DNA of 64,000 nucleotides from Aquimarina sp040786285 (GTDB lineage Bacteria; Bacteroidota; Bacteroidia; Flavobacteriales; Flavobacteriaceae). The stretch covers positions 620,001 through 684,000 of the forward strand of contig NZ_JBFMKQ010000002.1 in NCBI RefSeq assembly GCF_040786285.1. Direction: 5' to 3'. The notes beneath the pieces were generated by a model, which was given only the letters and a program-made list of their open reading frames with translations, ran no database searches and was not told where the DNA came from. Below, one piece after another: positions 9,330-18,093 of the stretch (the stretch's first letter is position 1; every line of letters starts with the position of its first letter). A program made the position numbers and the translations under genes.

Positions 9330-9366
9330 AACCTCACAGATCTTAATAGCCTGTGAGGTTTTATAT
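9330..9366. terminator. Bidirectional terminator
   Basis: Perfect 10-bp stem AACCTCACAG (9330-9339) with CTGTGAGGTT (9351-9360), followed by TTATATTTTTT on the plus strand and a T-rich tract on the minus strand. It separates converging genes. The same stem sequence recurs at 16435-16485. Confidence 0.85.
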
Positions 9367-9371
9367 TTTTT

Positions 9372-10667
9372 CTACTGTCCATATTTATTACTATATCGTT
9401 TCCAAAGCTTGGTTTGATGGCTTTCAAGACTAATTTCTCTTCCCTGGATAAATGCCTTTTCTAATTGATTCGTGCGCATATCTAAAGCATCACCAATACT
9501 AATAAATAAGGTTGCGTCTTTACCCTTTTCCAGAGTTCCGGTTATAGTATCGATACCCAGAATCTTAGCACTATTACCAGTAATCAATTGTAGTGCTTTT
9601 TCTTTATCTAATCCATGTGCTGCTACCGTTCCTGCCTGAAAAGGAAGATTACGTGCATTGGCACGTTCCATACCACCACTATTCTGTAAGGCAACCAGTA
9701 CACCAGCATCGATTAATAATTTTGCATTTTTATAAGGTTGATCATAATCATCATCCTCATAATTAGGCGTTGTATGTGTTCTTTTTAATAAAACATGTAC
9801 ATTGTTTTGTTTTAATTGTAAAGCTACTTTATAAGCCTCATCACCTCCAACAATTACTATTTTTTGTACACCATACTCTTTACCAAACGATAAAACTTCA
9901 AGGATCGCTTTTTCGGCACTAACATGAATAAATAACGTCTTTGAACCATCAAAAACTCCTTTCATTGCATAATGAGGAAGGTTTTTATTAGATATATCTT
10001 TTGCCTTTAAAGAAGCTTTTGCTTCAAGTATAAATTCTTTTAATTCTTTGGTTTGTTTTGCATAGTCTTTATTAGGTTTCAAGCCTGGTTCTTCTCCAAG
10101 CCACCAACGCCCTCTTGTATAGCTGTCTGGCCAGTTGATATGTACTCCATCATCTAATTTTATGGTTGCATCTTCCCAATTCCAGGCATCTAATTGCACA
10201 ATAGATGAGGTTCCTGAAATTCTTCCGCCTCTAGGGGTAACCTGTGCCATTAAAACACCATTTGGGCGCATACTTTCTACGATTTTACTTTCTGCATTAT
10301 AGGCAATAATACTTCGAATATGAGGATTATAGCTCCCTAATTCGACATCATCACTACTTGCTCTCACAGCAGCAATCTCTACCAAGCCTAGAGTAGAATT
10401 AGGAGCAATAAAACCCGGATAAACATGTTTTCCAGAGGCATCTATTACCTTTCCTTTTGGTGTAGTACTTCCTGAAGAACCTATCTCTGTTATTTTTCCG
10501 TTCTCAAAAATGATAATGCTATTTTCAACAACGTCTCCATTACCAATATGGGCTGTAGCACCAGTAATCGTTATGGCTTCACTTTGCGCTTTTGCCGGAG
10601 TTTGCTGTGCCATTGTTTTTCCGAAGAAAAAAATAAACAATGTTACTATGAATAATATATTTTTCAT
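9372..10667 (-). CDS. Secreted amidohydrolase-family protein lacking metal ligands
   Basis: A 431-residue exported protein (signal peptide to about residue 20, ...GKTMAQ) with the composite fold of imidazolonepropionase-like amidohydrolases: the N-terminal beta domain (AITITGATAHIGNGDVVENSI, GKITEIG), the strand GKHVYPGFIAPNST, and the closing block ALQLITGNSAKILGIDTITGTLEKGKDATLF. The metal-binding 'DxHxH' is replaced by APNST (88-92) and the late Asp region reads ALQNSGGM, so catalysis by the usual mechanism looks impossible. It sits 11 nt downstream of the 997-residue relative on the same strand. It may be a structural or regulatory partner of that protein. Confidence 0.8.
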   Translation of the reverse strand: MKNILFIVTLFIFFFGKTMAQQTPAKAQSEAITITGATAHIGNGDVVENSIIIFENGKITEIGSSGSTTPKGKVIDASGKHVYPGFIAPNSTLGLVEIAAVRASSDDVELGSYNPHIRSIIAYNAESKIVESMRPNGVLMAQVTPRGGRISGTSSIVQLDAWNWEDATIKLDDGVHINWPDSYTRGRWWLGEEPGLKPNKDYAKQTKELKEFILEAKASLKAKDISNKNLPHYAMKGVFDGSKTLFIHVSAEKAILEVLSFGKEYGVQKIVIVGGDEAYKVALQLKQNNVHVLLKRTHTTPNYEDDDYDQPYKNAKLLIDAGVLVALQNSGGMERANARNLPFQAGTVAAHGLDKEKALQLITGNSAKILGIDTITGTLEKGKDATLFISIGDALDMRTNQLEKAFIQGREISLESHQTKLWKRYSNKYGQ

Positions 10668-10678
10668 GTTTCGTTTTC

Positions 10679-13672
10679 TTAATTAATCGTTTCTATAGTT
10701 TCACATTCAAAGTGTTGTTGCTCTTTTTTCTTTGGAGGTTGCGTTTTTAAACCGTTGTTTTTGGCCTTTAACATCATGGTAGAAAGCTTGTTTTTCTCTG
10801 ATGCGATGGATGTTCTCATGGCTTTATCCTTTTCGAGATCAAAATAGATAGCACCTTCAATAATTGTTTTTTCGGCTTTAGCATATACAGAAAGAGGATG
10901 GTCTGTCCATACTACTAAATCTGCATCCTTGCCCACTTTGATACTTCCTACTCGATTATCGATATGTAGTAGTTTGGCTGGGTTTAAGGTGACAAACTTT
11001 AATGCCTCTTCTTCAGAAACACCACCATATTTTATCGACTTTGCCGCTTCTTGATTAAGGCGACGTGACATTTCTGGGTCGTCACTATTAATTGCAGTCA
11101 CAACACCTTGTTTATGCATAATTGCTGCATTATAAGGGATAGCATCATTAACTTCGAACTTATAGGCCCACCAATCTGAGAATGTAGAACCACCAACACC
11201 ATGAGCTGCCATTTTATCTGCAACTTTATATCCCTCAAGGATATGAGTGAAAGTGTTTATTCTGAAATTGAATTTCTCCGCAACTTTCATGAGCATATTA
11301 ATCTCACTTTGTACGTAGGAGTGGCAACTTATATACCGTTGGCCATTTAGGATTTCTACTAATGTTTCCATCTCTGTGTCCTTACGGTAGGGTTGACCAC
11401 TTTTTTTAAGCTTGTCGTATTCTCTTGCCCTATTGAAGTAATCTGTATATACCTGTTCGACTCCCATTCTGGTTTGAGGGAATCTTGTTTTACTTCCCCA
11501 ATTACTTTGTTTTACGTTTTCACCAAGTGCAAACTTGATAAACTTTGGAGAGTTGGTATAGATTAGATCATCGGCATTGTTACCCCACTTTAATTTTATA
11601 ATCGCCGAGCGTCCTCCAATAGGGTTAGCAGAGCCATGAAGAATTTGTATCGAAGTTACACCTCCTGCCAGATTACGATATATATTGATATCATCGGGAT
11701 TAACTACATCTTCGATAGTTACTTCTGCGGTAGAGTTATGCCCTGCTTCATTAACTGCAGCAGTTGCAATATGAGAATGCTCATCGATGATCCCCGCAGT
11801 AATGTGTTTTCCTGTTGCGTCTATAACTTTAGCATTTCCGGCATTAAGGTTTTTACCTACGGCAGCAATCTTTCCGTTTTTTACTAATACATCAGTTTCA
11901 GTTAAGATCCCATCAGACTCATTGGTCCATACTGTAGCATTTTTAAATACAATATTTTCAGAAGTAGGTAGATTTGTGCTTCCATAGGCAATATTAGGGT
12001 ATGTTATTGGTAGCAGCTCGGGTTTTTCTTTTTTGTCAGAAGGTTTTTTATCTTCTTTTTTATCTGAAGTATTTTTTGGTTTCTTTTCAGCGGTAAAACT
12101 AGTTTCAGATCCATTTGGCAGAATGGCTTTACCACTCCAAAAATTTGGAGTATCTCCTAAAGCAGTTACAATTCGAGTGTATTTGGTTTTGGTAGTATCT
12201 GCATCAGTAAAAGTTATGGATACCCAATCGTCTTGGTAATTAATTTTAGTACCTAATTTTGTTTCACCAAGCTTTATAGTAGCTTTAGGTTTAGCGGGTT
12301 TACCAGAAATTGAAAGATCATACGTTTTTCCTGCTACAGTAAGCGCGTATGTACCATTGATATCCGTAACAGTCATATCGTTAACTATATTTTTTTGACC
12401 CTGAACCCAGTTTTCGTATATAATATTCTCTTTTGAAAACAACTCATCTTTTGTAATCAAAAAATTGGCATATGCTCCTTTTTTGATACTACCCAAAAGA
12501 TTGCTTTTTCCTAGGATTTTTGCAGGAATTGTGGTCAAAGCTTCTAGAGCAGTTTTCTTGTCCAATCCATACTCGATAGCTTTTAGTACTCGGGTATTAA
12601 AGTCTGTTATTTTCTTAAGCTTATGTGTTGTTAATGCAAAAGAAACTCCATTTTTTGCCAATACCGAAGGGTTAGCAGGAGCTTGATTCCAGTGGCGCAT
12701 ATCTCCAAGACTTACCAAGGAAGTTGTATATGGATCTGTTACATCATAGGCATCAGGAAAGTCTAGCGGAATAATATAATTAGCATTGGTGGCCTTTACC
12801 TTATCAATCCTTGCATACTCGTCACCACCACCTACAAGAGTGTATTGGATCCCAAATTGATCTCCAATTTTATCGGCTCTAAAACCATGAATACGACTTC
12901 CGGCTTCAAAAATTTGTAGAAGATTTTTGTTTCTATTAATAGCTTCTAAGGACAAGTCTTTATTATCCGCATTACCAGAGTTATACCATGTTGCATCATG
13001 ATACACTTGCCTTAGTAATGCCATAGCTCCCATTAAGGATGTAGGGTATACTTGTTTACTTGCGTTACTTTTTGTGAAGGATAAAAATTGTGCAGACGCA
13101 TCACTTAGTAATCGTTCACCTTTAGTACCATGATTATTTAATGCTACTAAGACTCCTATTCCTCTAATGATTCCGTCTGGCATATGGGTATTTAATACCC
13201 CAAATCCTTGTTTTATATATTCGGTAGCTTTTTTATCATCATATTTAAAATGAGTTAACGAATTTGTTTCAGGACGAATATGATCATTCCAGTAATGCCC
13301 CTCTCTAGAAGCTGTCCACTGCGGTTGTGCACCGGGGCTAAAAATACTACCCCCTTGTTTTTTTGGCTTTTTAATTCCAAAATTGGTAAACGGATCAATA
13401 AAAGAAGCATAAATATGTTTTCCTTTAAGGTCGATAATGATGCTATTATCGGGGATAGAAACTGAAGTGCCTACCTCGATAATTTTACCTTTTTGGATAA
13501 CCAAAATTCCATTTTTGATTTCAGAATTTGGATTGGTATGGATCGTTGCATTTTTAAATACGGTGTAATTAGTCTCTGTAGTTTTAACTCCGTCGTTTTT
13601 AGGAAAGTATTCTTGAGCATACGAAGTAAAACAGCCACATATCACCGTGAGTGATATAAGTAATTTTTTCAT
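10679..13672 (-). CDS. Secreted tandem amidohydrolase (two domains, only the second with metal ligands)
   Basis: A 997-residue protein with signal peptide (MKKLLISLTVICGCFTSYAQ). Residues about 35-445 form one amidohydrolase-like unit that is degenerate: the metal motif position reads DPFTN (93-97) and the late Asp region reads ALTTHKLKK. After a linker domain and a lysine-rich spacer (about 545-570), residues about 575-970 form a second unit that keeps DEHSHIA (about 629-635), the His in ISCHSY, the His in FTHILEG and the Asp in INSDDPEM, as expected of an active metal-dependent hydrolase, and ends with AKLLHIDNRVGSIKVGKDADLVVW. The substrate is unknown; relatives cleave cyclic amides or X-Pro dipeptides. 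It is the first gene of a two-gene unit with the smaller relative. Confidence 0.88.
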   Translation of the reverse strand: MKKLLISLTVICGCFTSYAQEYFPKNDGVKTTETNYTVFKNATIHTNPNSEIKNGILVIQKGKIIEVGTSVSIPDNSIIIDLKGKHIYASFIDPFTNFGIKKPKKQGGSIFSPGAQPQWTASREGHYWNDHIRPETNSLTHFKYDDKKATEYIKQGFGVLNTHMPDGIIRGIGVLVALNNHGTKGERLLSDASAQFLSFTKSNASKQVYPTSLMGAMALLRQVYHDATWYNSGNADNKDLSLEAINRNKNLLQIFEAGSRIHGFRADKIGDQFGIQYTLVGGGDEYARIDKVKATNANYIIPLDFPDAYDVTDPYTTSLVSLGDMRHWNQAPANPSVLAKNGVSFALTTHKLKKITDFNTRVLKAIEYGLDKKTALEALTTIPAKILGKSNLLGSIKKGAYANFLITKDELFSKENIIYENWVQGQKNIVNDMTVTDINGTYALTVAGKTYDLSISGKPAKPKATIKLGETKLGTKINYQDDWVSITFTDADTTKTKYTRIVTALGDTPNFWSGKAILPNGSETSFTAEKKPKNTSDKKEDKKPSDKKEKPELLPITYPNIAYGSTNLPTSENIVFKNATVWTNESDGILTETDVLVKNGKIAAVGKNLNAGNAKVIDATGKHITAGIIDEHSHIATAAVNEAGHNSTAEVTIEDVVNPDDINIYRNLAGGVTSIQILHGSANPIGGRSAIIKLKWGNNADDLIYTNSPKFIKFALGENVKQSNWGSKTRFPQTRMGVEQVYTDYFNRAREYDKLKKSGQPYRKDTEMETLVEILNGQRYISCHSYVQSEINMLMKVAEKFNFRINTFTHILEGYKVADKMAAHGVGGSTFSDWWAYKFEVNDAIPYNAAIMHKQGVVTAINSDDPEMSRRLNQEAAKSIKYGGVSEEEALKFVTLNPAKLLHIDNRVGSIKVGKDADLVVWTDHPLSVYAKAEKTIIEGAIYFDLEKDKAMRTSIASEKNKLSTMMLKAKNNGLKTQPPKKKEQQHFECETIETIN

Positions 13673-13781
13673 CTGATTGTGTAATGTGTTTGAATCAGAT
13701 TTAAAGATAGCGGTTGATCAAGAAAGAGCTTGTTAATTAATAATAATTTAACAGCTAGTTGATGCTTACTAGATTAAAAAG

Positions 13782-14870
13782 TTATTCTATGTGGGCGATT
13801 GGATTTACTTTATAATAGTTTACTAATAGTGCTACAACATAACTATAGGTATCCATACCATCGGGTTGATTGTTGGCTTTTAGGTATTTATCATACGTGC
13901 CTTTAAAAATAGGTTCTAAAGGGTTTTCATATGATTCCCAGAATTCATTTACTTCGCGATAATTTGCTCGTACACCTGGGCGTAATTCTTCTACTAGACA
14001 AATTGCTTTTTCCTCATTACGCAAGTAAAGGTCATTCAGACAAAATTTGAGAGCAAAAGTGGCTCCACTATAATTAAAATATAGATCATTATAATTCATA
14101 GTAGTAAGTGCGGCTATAAAATTGGCTTCATTCTCTTTTGCAAACCCCAACTGATGGGCTTCTTCATGACAACTTGTTGTAGGGGTTTTGTAGTTAAGAA
14201 TGAGCCCGTTTACCTGAGCTTCGTTGGTAATAGGGTTTAAGTACCCGCTAAACCCCATGTAGGTTAAGGGTATGCTTAATAAAGATTTTTTAATACTTTT
14301 TGGGTGGTATCTAAGCGTAGGAAACATCCCGTTTAATTGTTCGTAGGCAGGAATCGTTTTTTCGAACACTTCTTCTTTAGAATAAGGAATCTGAATGGCT
14401 AGTGAATCATTAGGTTCAAGTTTTTGATGTAAAGAATTTGCATGCGCAATTAACTTTTTTGAGACCGAAATCAGCTCTGATTCGGTATATTCATCGTCAA
14501 TTTTCAATATTTCATGCAGCGGCATCCTATAATAATTCATTCCCCATAGGATATGAAAACTAGCATAAACGATTGATAAAGTAGCTCCCATATCAATCAA
14601 TACATTTTTCCAAATAATATCTTTTCTGAATACTTTTTTAATTAAAAAGCGCAGTAGCATAATGATTAAAACACTATACAAAAGATCTCCAAAAGAAAAC
14701 GGAAGCCATCCAAAAACATAACGTAATACTTTAGAGGTATAGACAAAAATACCATTACTATAAAAGCGCTCAATAAATTCTGGAAAAAAAGAAATAATCT
14801 TGATCAGTATAATTTGAACGGGTAATAGTAGGGTAAGAAATAGTTTTGTTCTGGATTGCATGAAATACAT
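13782..14870 (-). CDS. DUF3810-type membrane protein with HExxH motif
   Basis: A 362-residue protein with three N-terminal membrane helices (about 9-30, 48-80, 93-112) and a C-terminal soluble domain. Within it TTSCHEEAHQLGFAKENEANF carries HExxH (H235-H239) and a downstream Glu (248) at a spacing seen in zincin metalloproteases. The layout matches my memory of DUF3810. The HExxH suggests a membrane-anchored zinc peptidase, but no activity is known to me. An alternative ATG three codons further in (14861) is equally possible. It stands alone between two intergenic gaps. Confidence 0.78.
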   Translation of the reverse strand: MYFMQSRTKLFLTLLLPVQIILIKIISFFPEFIERFYSNGIFVYTSKVLRYVFGWLPFSFGDLLYSVLIIMLLRFLIKKVFRKDIIWKNVLIDMGATLSIVYASFHILWGMNYYRMPLHEILKIDDEYTESELISVSKKLIAHANSLHQKLEPNDSLAIQIPYSKEEVFEKTIPAYEQLNGMFPTLRYHPKSIKKSLLSIPLTYMGFSGYLNPITNEAQVNGLILNYKTPTTSCHEEAHQLGFAKENEANFIAALTTMNYNDLYFNYSGATFALKFCLNDLYLRNEEKAICLVEELRPGVRANYREVNEFWESYENPLEPIFKGTYDKYLKANNQPDGMDTYSYVVALLVNYYKVNPIAHIE

Positions 14871-14909
14871 ATAAATTACATTGACAAAACTACAACATTT
14901 AATATTTCA

Positions 14910-14943
14910 TTGTATTTAAGGTTATCATAATATACTACATTTG
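14910..14943 (+). promoter_or_regulatory. pepD promoter
   Basis: TTG at 14910-14912, 23-nt spacer, TACATTTG at 14936-14943. Start of transcription would fall around 14949, giving a short leader before ATG 14962 and excluding the TTG at 14941 as a start. Confidence 0.65.
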
Positions 14944-14961
14944 CGAAAATACGATACACAT

Positions 14962-16422
14962 ATGAATTCAGAAATAAGAAATCTAGAACCTAAAGCCGTT
15001 TGGAATAAATTTGCGGACCTTAATGCAGTACCAAGACCTTCAAAAAAAGAAGAGCGCGTTATTGCATTTATGAAAGATTTTGGAGAATCTCTTGGGTTGA
15101 CTACCGAAATAGATAAAGTTGGTAATGTTCTGATCAGAAAACCAGCTACACCAGGGATGGAGGATCGAAAAACGGTAGTAATGCAATCTCACCTGGATAT
15201 GGTACATCAAAAAAATGCCGATACGAAGTTCGATTTTGATACCCAAGGGATAGAAATGTATGTTGATGGTGATTGGGTACGAGCGAATGGAACCACATTA
15301 GGTGCAGATAATGGCTTAGGAGTAGCAACTATTATGGCAATTTTGGAATCGAAAGAGATTCAGCATCCCGCAATTGAAGCCTTGTTTACCATTGATGAAG
15401 AAACAGGCATGACCGGTGCTATGGGACTCGAGGGCGGTTGGTTGCAAGGAGATATTTTATTAAATCTGGATACCGAAGAAGATGACGAAATAGGAGTGGG
15501 ATGTGCAGGAGGAATAGATGTTACTGCTAACCGAACGTATAAAGAAGAAGATGTTCCCGAAGGAAAGGTTGCGTACACCATTTCGGTTACAGGGCTTAAC
15601 GGAGGACATTCTGGAATGGATATTCATAAGGGATTAGGTAACGCTAATAAAATTATGAATCGATTATTGTTTGACGGATTCGAAAATTTTGGAATGCGAG
15701 TAAACGAAATTAGAGGAGGAAGCCTTAGAAATGCAATACCAAGAGAAAGTTTTGCTATGGTAGTAATAGATGAAATCCAAGCTGAAGCATTCGAGTTTGA
15801 AATTGGTGAATTGTCTAACACCGTGAAGAAAGAACTTTCTATCGTAGATTCAAATCTCGAAATTGAAGTTGTCAAAGCAAATCTCCCAACCCATGTTATG
15901 GATTTAGGAGTGCAAGAAGGGATTCTAAAAGCCTTATACGCAGCTCATAATGGTGTGTATACCATGAGTGCATCGATTCCTGATTTGGTAGAAACATCAA
16001 ATAACATTGCCAAAGTGACTATTGGTAGTGGTGAAATTACTATCGAATGCCTTACGCGTAGTAGTGTAGAGTCTTCAAAAATGGATTTGGTAAATAAACT
16101 AAGAGCCACTTTTGAACTCACAGGATGTGAGGTGACTACCAGTGGAGATTATCCGGGTTGGGCACCTAATATGAATTCATCTATCCTAAAAGTGTTGGAT
16201 GAATTATACCAAAAACTAAACGGAGAAAAAGCACATGTTGCCGCTTGTCATGCAGGATTAGAATGTGGTATTTTAGGACAGAATTATCCCGATATGGATA
16301 TGATCTCGTTTGGTCCAACGATTTTGGGAGCGCATTCACCCGATGAGCGTGCCAGCATATCTTCTGCACAGAAATATTGGAATTTCGTTCTGGAGATTTT
16401 AAAAGAGATTCCGAAGAAGTAA
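14962..16422 (+). CDS. pepD: Cytosol non-specific dipeptidase (aminoacyl-histidine dipeptidase)
   Basis: M20-family zinc dipeptidase of 486 residues that hydrolyses dipeptides, including X-His, in the cytosol. Motifs: VVMQSHLDMVHQKN with the first zinc His, GTTLGADNGLGVA with the bridging Asp, FTIDEETGMTGA with the catalytic and zinc Glu, and the late AACHAGLECG with the last zinc ligand region. The lid/dimerisation segment contains GLNGGHSGMDIHKGLGN. The start MNSEIRNLEPKAVWNKF is the usual family N-terminus and is 12-13 nt downstream of the predicted transcription start. Complete. Confidence 0.95.
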   Translation: MNSEIRNLEPKAVWNKFADLNAVPRPSKKEERVIAFMKDFGESLGLTTEIDKVGNVLIRKPATPGMEDRKTVVMQSHLDMVHQKNADTKFDFDTQGIEMYVDGDWVRANGTTLGADNGLGVATIMAILESKEIQHPAIEALFTIDEETGMTGAMGLEGGWLQGDILLNLDTEEDDEIGVGCAGGIDVTANRTYKEEDVPEGKVAYTISVTGLNGGHSGMDIHKGLGNANKIMNRLLFDGFENFGMRVNEIRGGSLRNAIPRESFAMVVIDEIQAEAFEFEIGELSNTVKKELSIVDSNLEIEVVKANLPTHVMDLGVQEGILKALYAAHNGVYTMSASIPDLVETSNNIAKVTIGSGEITIECLTRSSVESSKMDLVNKLRATFELTGCEVTTSGDYPGWAPNMNSSILKVLDELYQKLNGEKAHVAACHAGLECGILGQNYPDMDMISFGPTILGAHSPDERASISSAQKYWNFVLEILKEIPKK

Positions 16423-16434
16423 TTTTAAATACAT

Positions 16435-16485
16435 AGACCTCACAGGTGGGTTGCTGAGCTTGTCGAAGTAAAACCTGTGAGGTCT
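16435..16485. repeat. Hairpin with REP-like core
   Basis: A 13-bp perfect stem (16435-16447 with 16473-16485; AGACCTCACAGGT and its complement) encloses a 25-nt loop containing GCTGAGCTTGTCGAAG at 16453-16468, a short palindromic word of the kind dispersed in many bacterial genomes. It may end pepD transcription, but there is no T tract on the plus strand. The stem shares CCTCACAG with the terminator at 9330-9360. Confidence 0.7.
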
Positions 16486-16614
16486 TAAAAAATACGATCA
16501 GGATTATAAATTCTCGAGAAGAAATATATAATTTTAAACATTTGTAAATAATTACTAACGGTAGTAATAGTAATTGTTATTATGTCATTGTTGTGCATCA
16601 TTAAACTCTTAATA

Positions 16615-17061
16615 ATGTTTGGAATTTTTAAAAAGAAACCTAAAGTGCTACCAAATTTTGAATTTCTAACTGGTTATGCTGAAAAAAACAAATATTTTGT
16701 TCGGACATTACAATGGGACTGGCTTAATGAAGAGATGATTCATCTATTCGACAACAAATCTCCAAGAGTAATAACTATGGATGAATGGCCTCAACAAATT
16801 TATCTTGATGCTGACGGGCAAAAAACTATTGAAGAATACATTATATGGATAGCAAATAAGTATAGTCGTGGACAAGTTCCTTCAACGTTAGACAAAGATA
16901 TAATCCTAATGATCGAAGACTTAATAGAAGATGGTGAAATGATAAAACTAACCGAAGGAAAAACGGATTTGCCATATTATTTAGACAGTCCGAAATCCAA
17001 ACAGGATATAGACAAAGCGTATGAGTTGATGAAAAAGGATGGTTATATAAAACAAAAATAA
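16615..17061 (+). CDS. Hypothetical protein, first gene of the cassette-like array
   Basis: A 148-residue soluble acidic protein. ATG 16615 (MFGIFKKKPKVLPNFEF) is chosen because the 11 residues upstream (from 16582) are a hydrophobic, poorly coding run. A tryptophan-rich segment (LQWDWLNEEMIHLFD, DEWPQQIYLD) is followed by a mostly helical C-terminus with TLDKDIILMIEDLIEDGEMI and KAYELMKKDGYIKQK. I do not recognise the family; the size and style are like immunity or accessory proteins carried on gene cassettes. The next gene starts 8 nt after the stop, so the two are probably one unit. Confidence 0.7.
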   Translation: MFGIFKKKPKVLPNFEFLTGYAEKNKYFVRTLQWDWLNEEMIHLFDNKSPRVITMDEWPQQIYLDADGQKTIEEYIIWIANKYSRGQVPSTLDKDIILMIEDLIEDGEMIKLTEGKTDLPYYLDSPKSKQDIDKAYELMKKDGYIKQK

Positions 17062-17068
17062 TTTTTGA

Positions 17069-17356
17069 ATGGACGAAGTTGACAAACATTTTTATAATCG
17101 AGCAGATGAACATATTAACTTATCGAATGATCAATTAAAAACTGAAAGTAGAGGAAAAGTGAGTGCCTCAATGATGTATGGATTAACTCGATTTAACTCA
17201 TGGATAAGCGCCTGTGGATGGAACAGCGGAGAAGAGATGAAATCTGCTAAAAAAGAAACTCTAGACTATTTTGTCAATGAATATCGAAAAATGCTTGAAG
17301 AAAATCTTGACGATTACATTAACAATTTTGATGATTATATGAAACCTGAAAAATAA
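17069..17356 (+). CDS. DUF3144 family protein
   Basis: A 95-residue protein matching the remembered DUF3144 pattern along its full length: an N-terminal FYNRADEHINLSNDQL, the core RGKVSASMMYGLTRFNSW, then ACGWNSGEEM and the C-terminal EYRKMLEENLDDYINNFDDYM. This family is known to me mainly from Proteobacteria and is very similar there, so presence in a flavobacterium suggests lateral transfer. Function unknown. It follows the 148-residue gene by 8 nt and is followed immediately by the first palindromic spacer. Confidence 0.82.
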   Translation: MDEVDKHFYNRADEHINLSNDQLKTESRGKVSASMMYGLTRFNSWISACGWNSGEEMKSAKKETLDYFVNEYRKMLEENLDDYINNFDDYMKPEK

Positions 17357-17367
17357 AACGAATGCAC

Positions 17368-17429
17368 AACACTATATAACAAAACATAGCTGCCCTTTAG
17401 GTCAGCAACGTTTGTTATATTTAACGTTA
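17368..17429 (+). repeat. attC-like imperfect palindrome, element A
   Basis: Starts AACACTATATAAC and ends TTTAACGTTA. Arms 17374-17394 and 17400-17420 pair as ATATAACAAA...GCTG-CC against GGTCAGC...TTTGTTATAT with unpaired bases, loop CTTTA. It lies between the stop of the DUF3144 gene and the next ATG. Element B shares AACACTATATA at the left end and AACGTTA-N-C-N-ACAATT at the right. Confidence 0.7.
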
Positions 17430-17444
17430 CCCACAATTATAAGA

Positions 17445-17696
17445 ATGACATATTCATCAATAGAAGTTAATGATAGAAAAAGTTTCTCAGAATTCTTAAA
17501 GCTATTATTAGAAGATTATAAAAACAACGGACAAAACTGGGAAAATAATAATCTTGAATTATTTTTAGAGGCAATGCAAAGATATTCGGAGGATGTTGAT
17601 GGATATTATAAAAATATAAAACCAAATCTGGATCCGGAAACTCCAACTTGGAGAATTTTTGCTGATATATTATGTGGAACTGTTGTATATGAATGA
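17445..17696 (+). CDS. DUF7660-like small protein
   Basis: An 83-residue protein. ATG 17445 (MTYSSIEVNDRKSFSEF) is used because the upstream extension would lie inside the palindromic spacer. The pattern SFSEFLKLLLEDYKNN, WENNNLELFLEAMQRY, and TPTWRIFADILCGTVVYE near the end matches the small 'WEN ... FLEAM ... P.WR..A.iL' proteins I know as DUF7660. It overlaps the next start by 8 nt (ATGAATGA style coupling). Function unknown; such proteins often accompany secreted-toxin immunity clusters, which is only an association. Confidence 0.72.
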   Translation: MTYSSIEVNDRKSFSEFLKLLLEDYKNNGQNWENNNLELFLEAMQRYSEDVDGYYKNIKPNLDPETPTWRIFADILCGTVVYE

Positions 17697-18078
17697 GAAA
17701 CATATTCCATATCAAAAAAGGTTGAGTCATCCTGAGGACTTCAAAGTTAAATATCATTTTTATTCAACTGATGAGGGAGGAAGAAAATCCTTACCATTTC
17801 AAGGAATAAGATCTGACTTTTGGTACGAAAGTGAAAACCACGATATAGACGGATATTTCATTATTTGGCCTGAATTTGAAAATAAAAATGGTGGATTAAT
17901 CGAATCTGGAGTAGTTTTGAATCAGGGAATTGCAAGGATGTGGATCATTAATAACAAATTAAGAGCTTATCATCAAGATCGAATAAAAATCGGAACTAAA
18001 GGTTACTTTATAGAAGGAATTAGAACGGGAGAATGTGAAGTAATAGAAATTGTAGGTTTAATGAGTAATCCAACCTAA
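17689..18078 (+). CDS. Stand-alone EF-Tu domain-3-like protein
   Basis: A 129-residue protein starting at ATG 17689 inside the end of the previous gene. The sequence follows the third beta-barrel of EF-Tu: DFKVKYHFYSTDEGGRKSLPF corresponds to 'f.A.vy.L..dEGGR.tPf', then GIRSDFWYES, DGYFIIWP, and the closing GTKGYFIEGIRTGECEVIEI resembles 'g..FaIREGgrtVG.G.V..I'. No GTPase domain is present, so it cannot act as an elongation factor; it may bind RNA or proteins. I infer the fold from motif spacing only. Second gene of the second pair in the array. Confidence 0.65.
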   Translation: MNEKHIPYQKRLSHPEDFKVKYHFYSTDEGGRKSLPFQGIRSDFWYESENHDIDGYFIIWPEFENKNGGLIESGVVLNQGIARMWIINNKLRAYHQDRIKIGTKGYFIEGIRTGECEVIEIVGLMSNPT

Positions 18079-18093
18079 AAATAAAAAGTGGAT

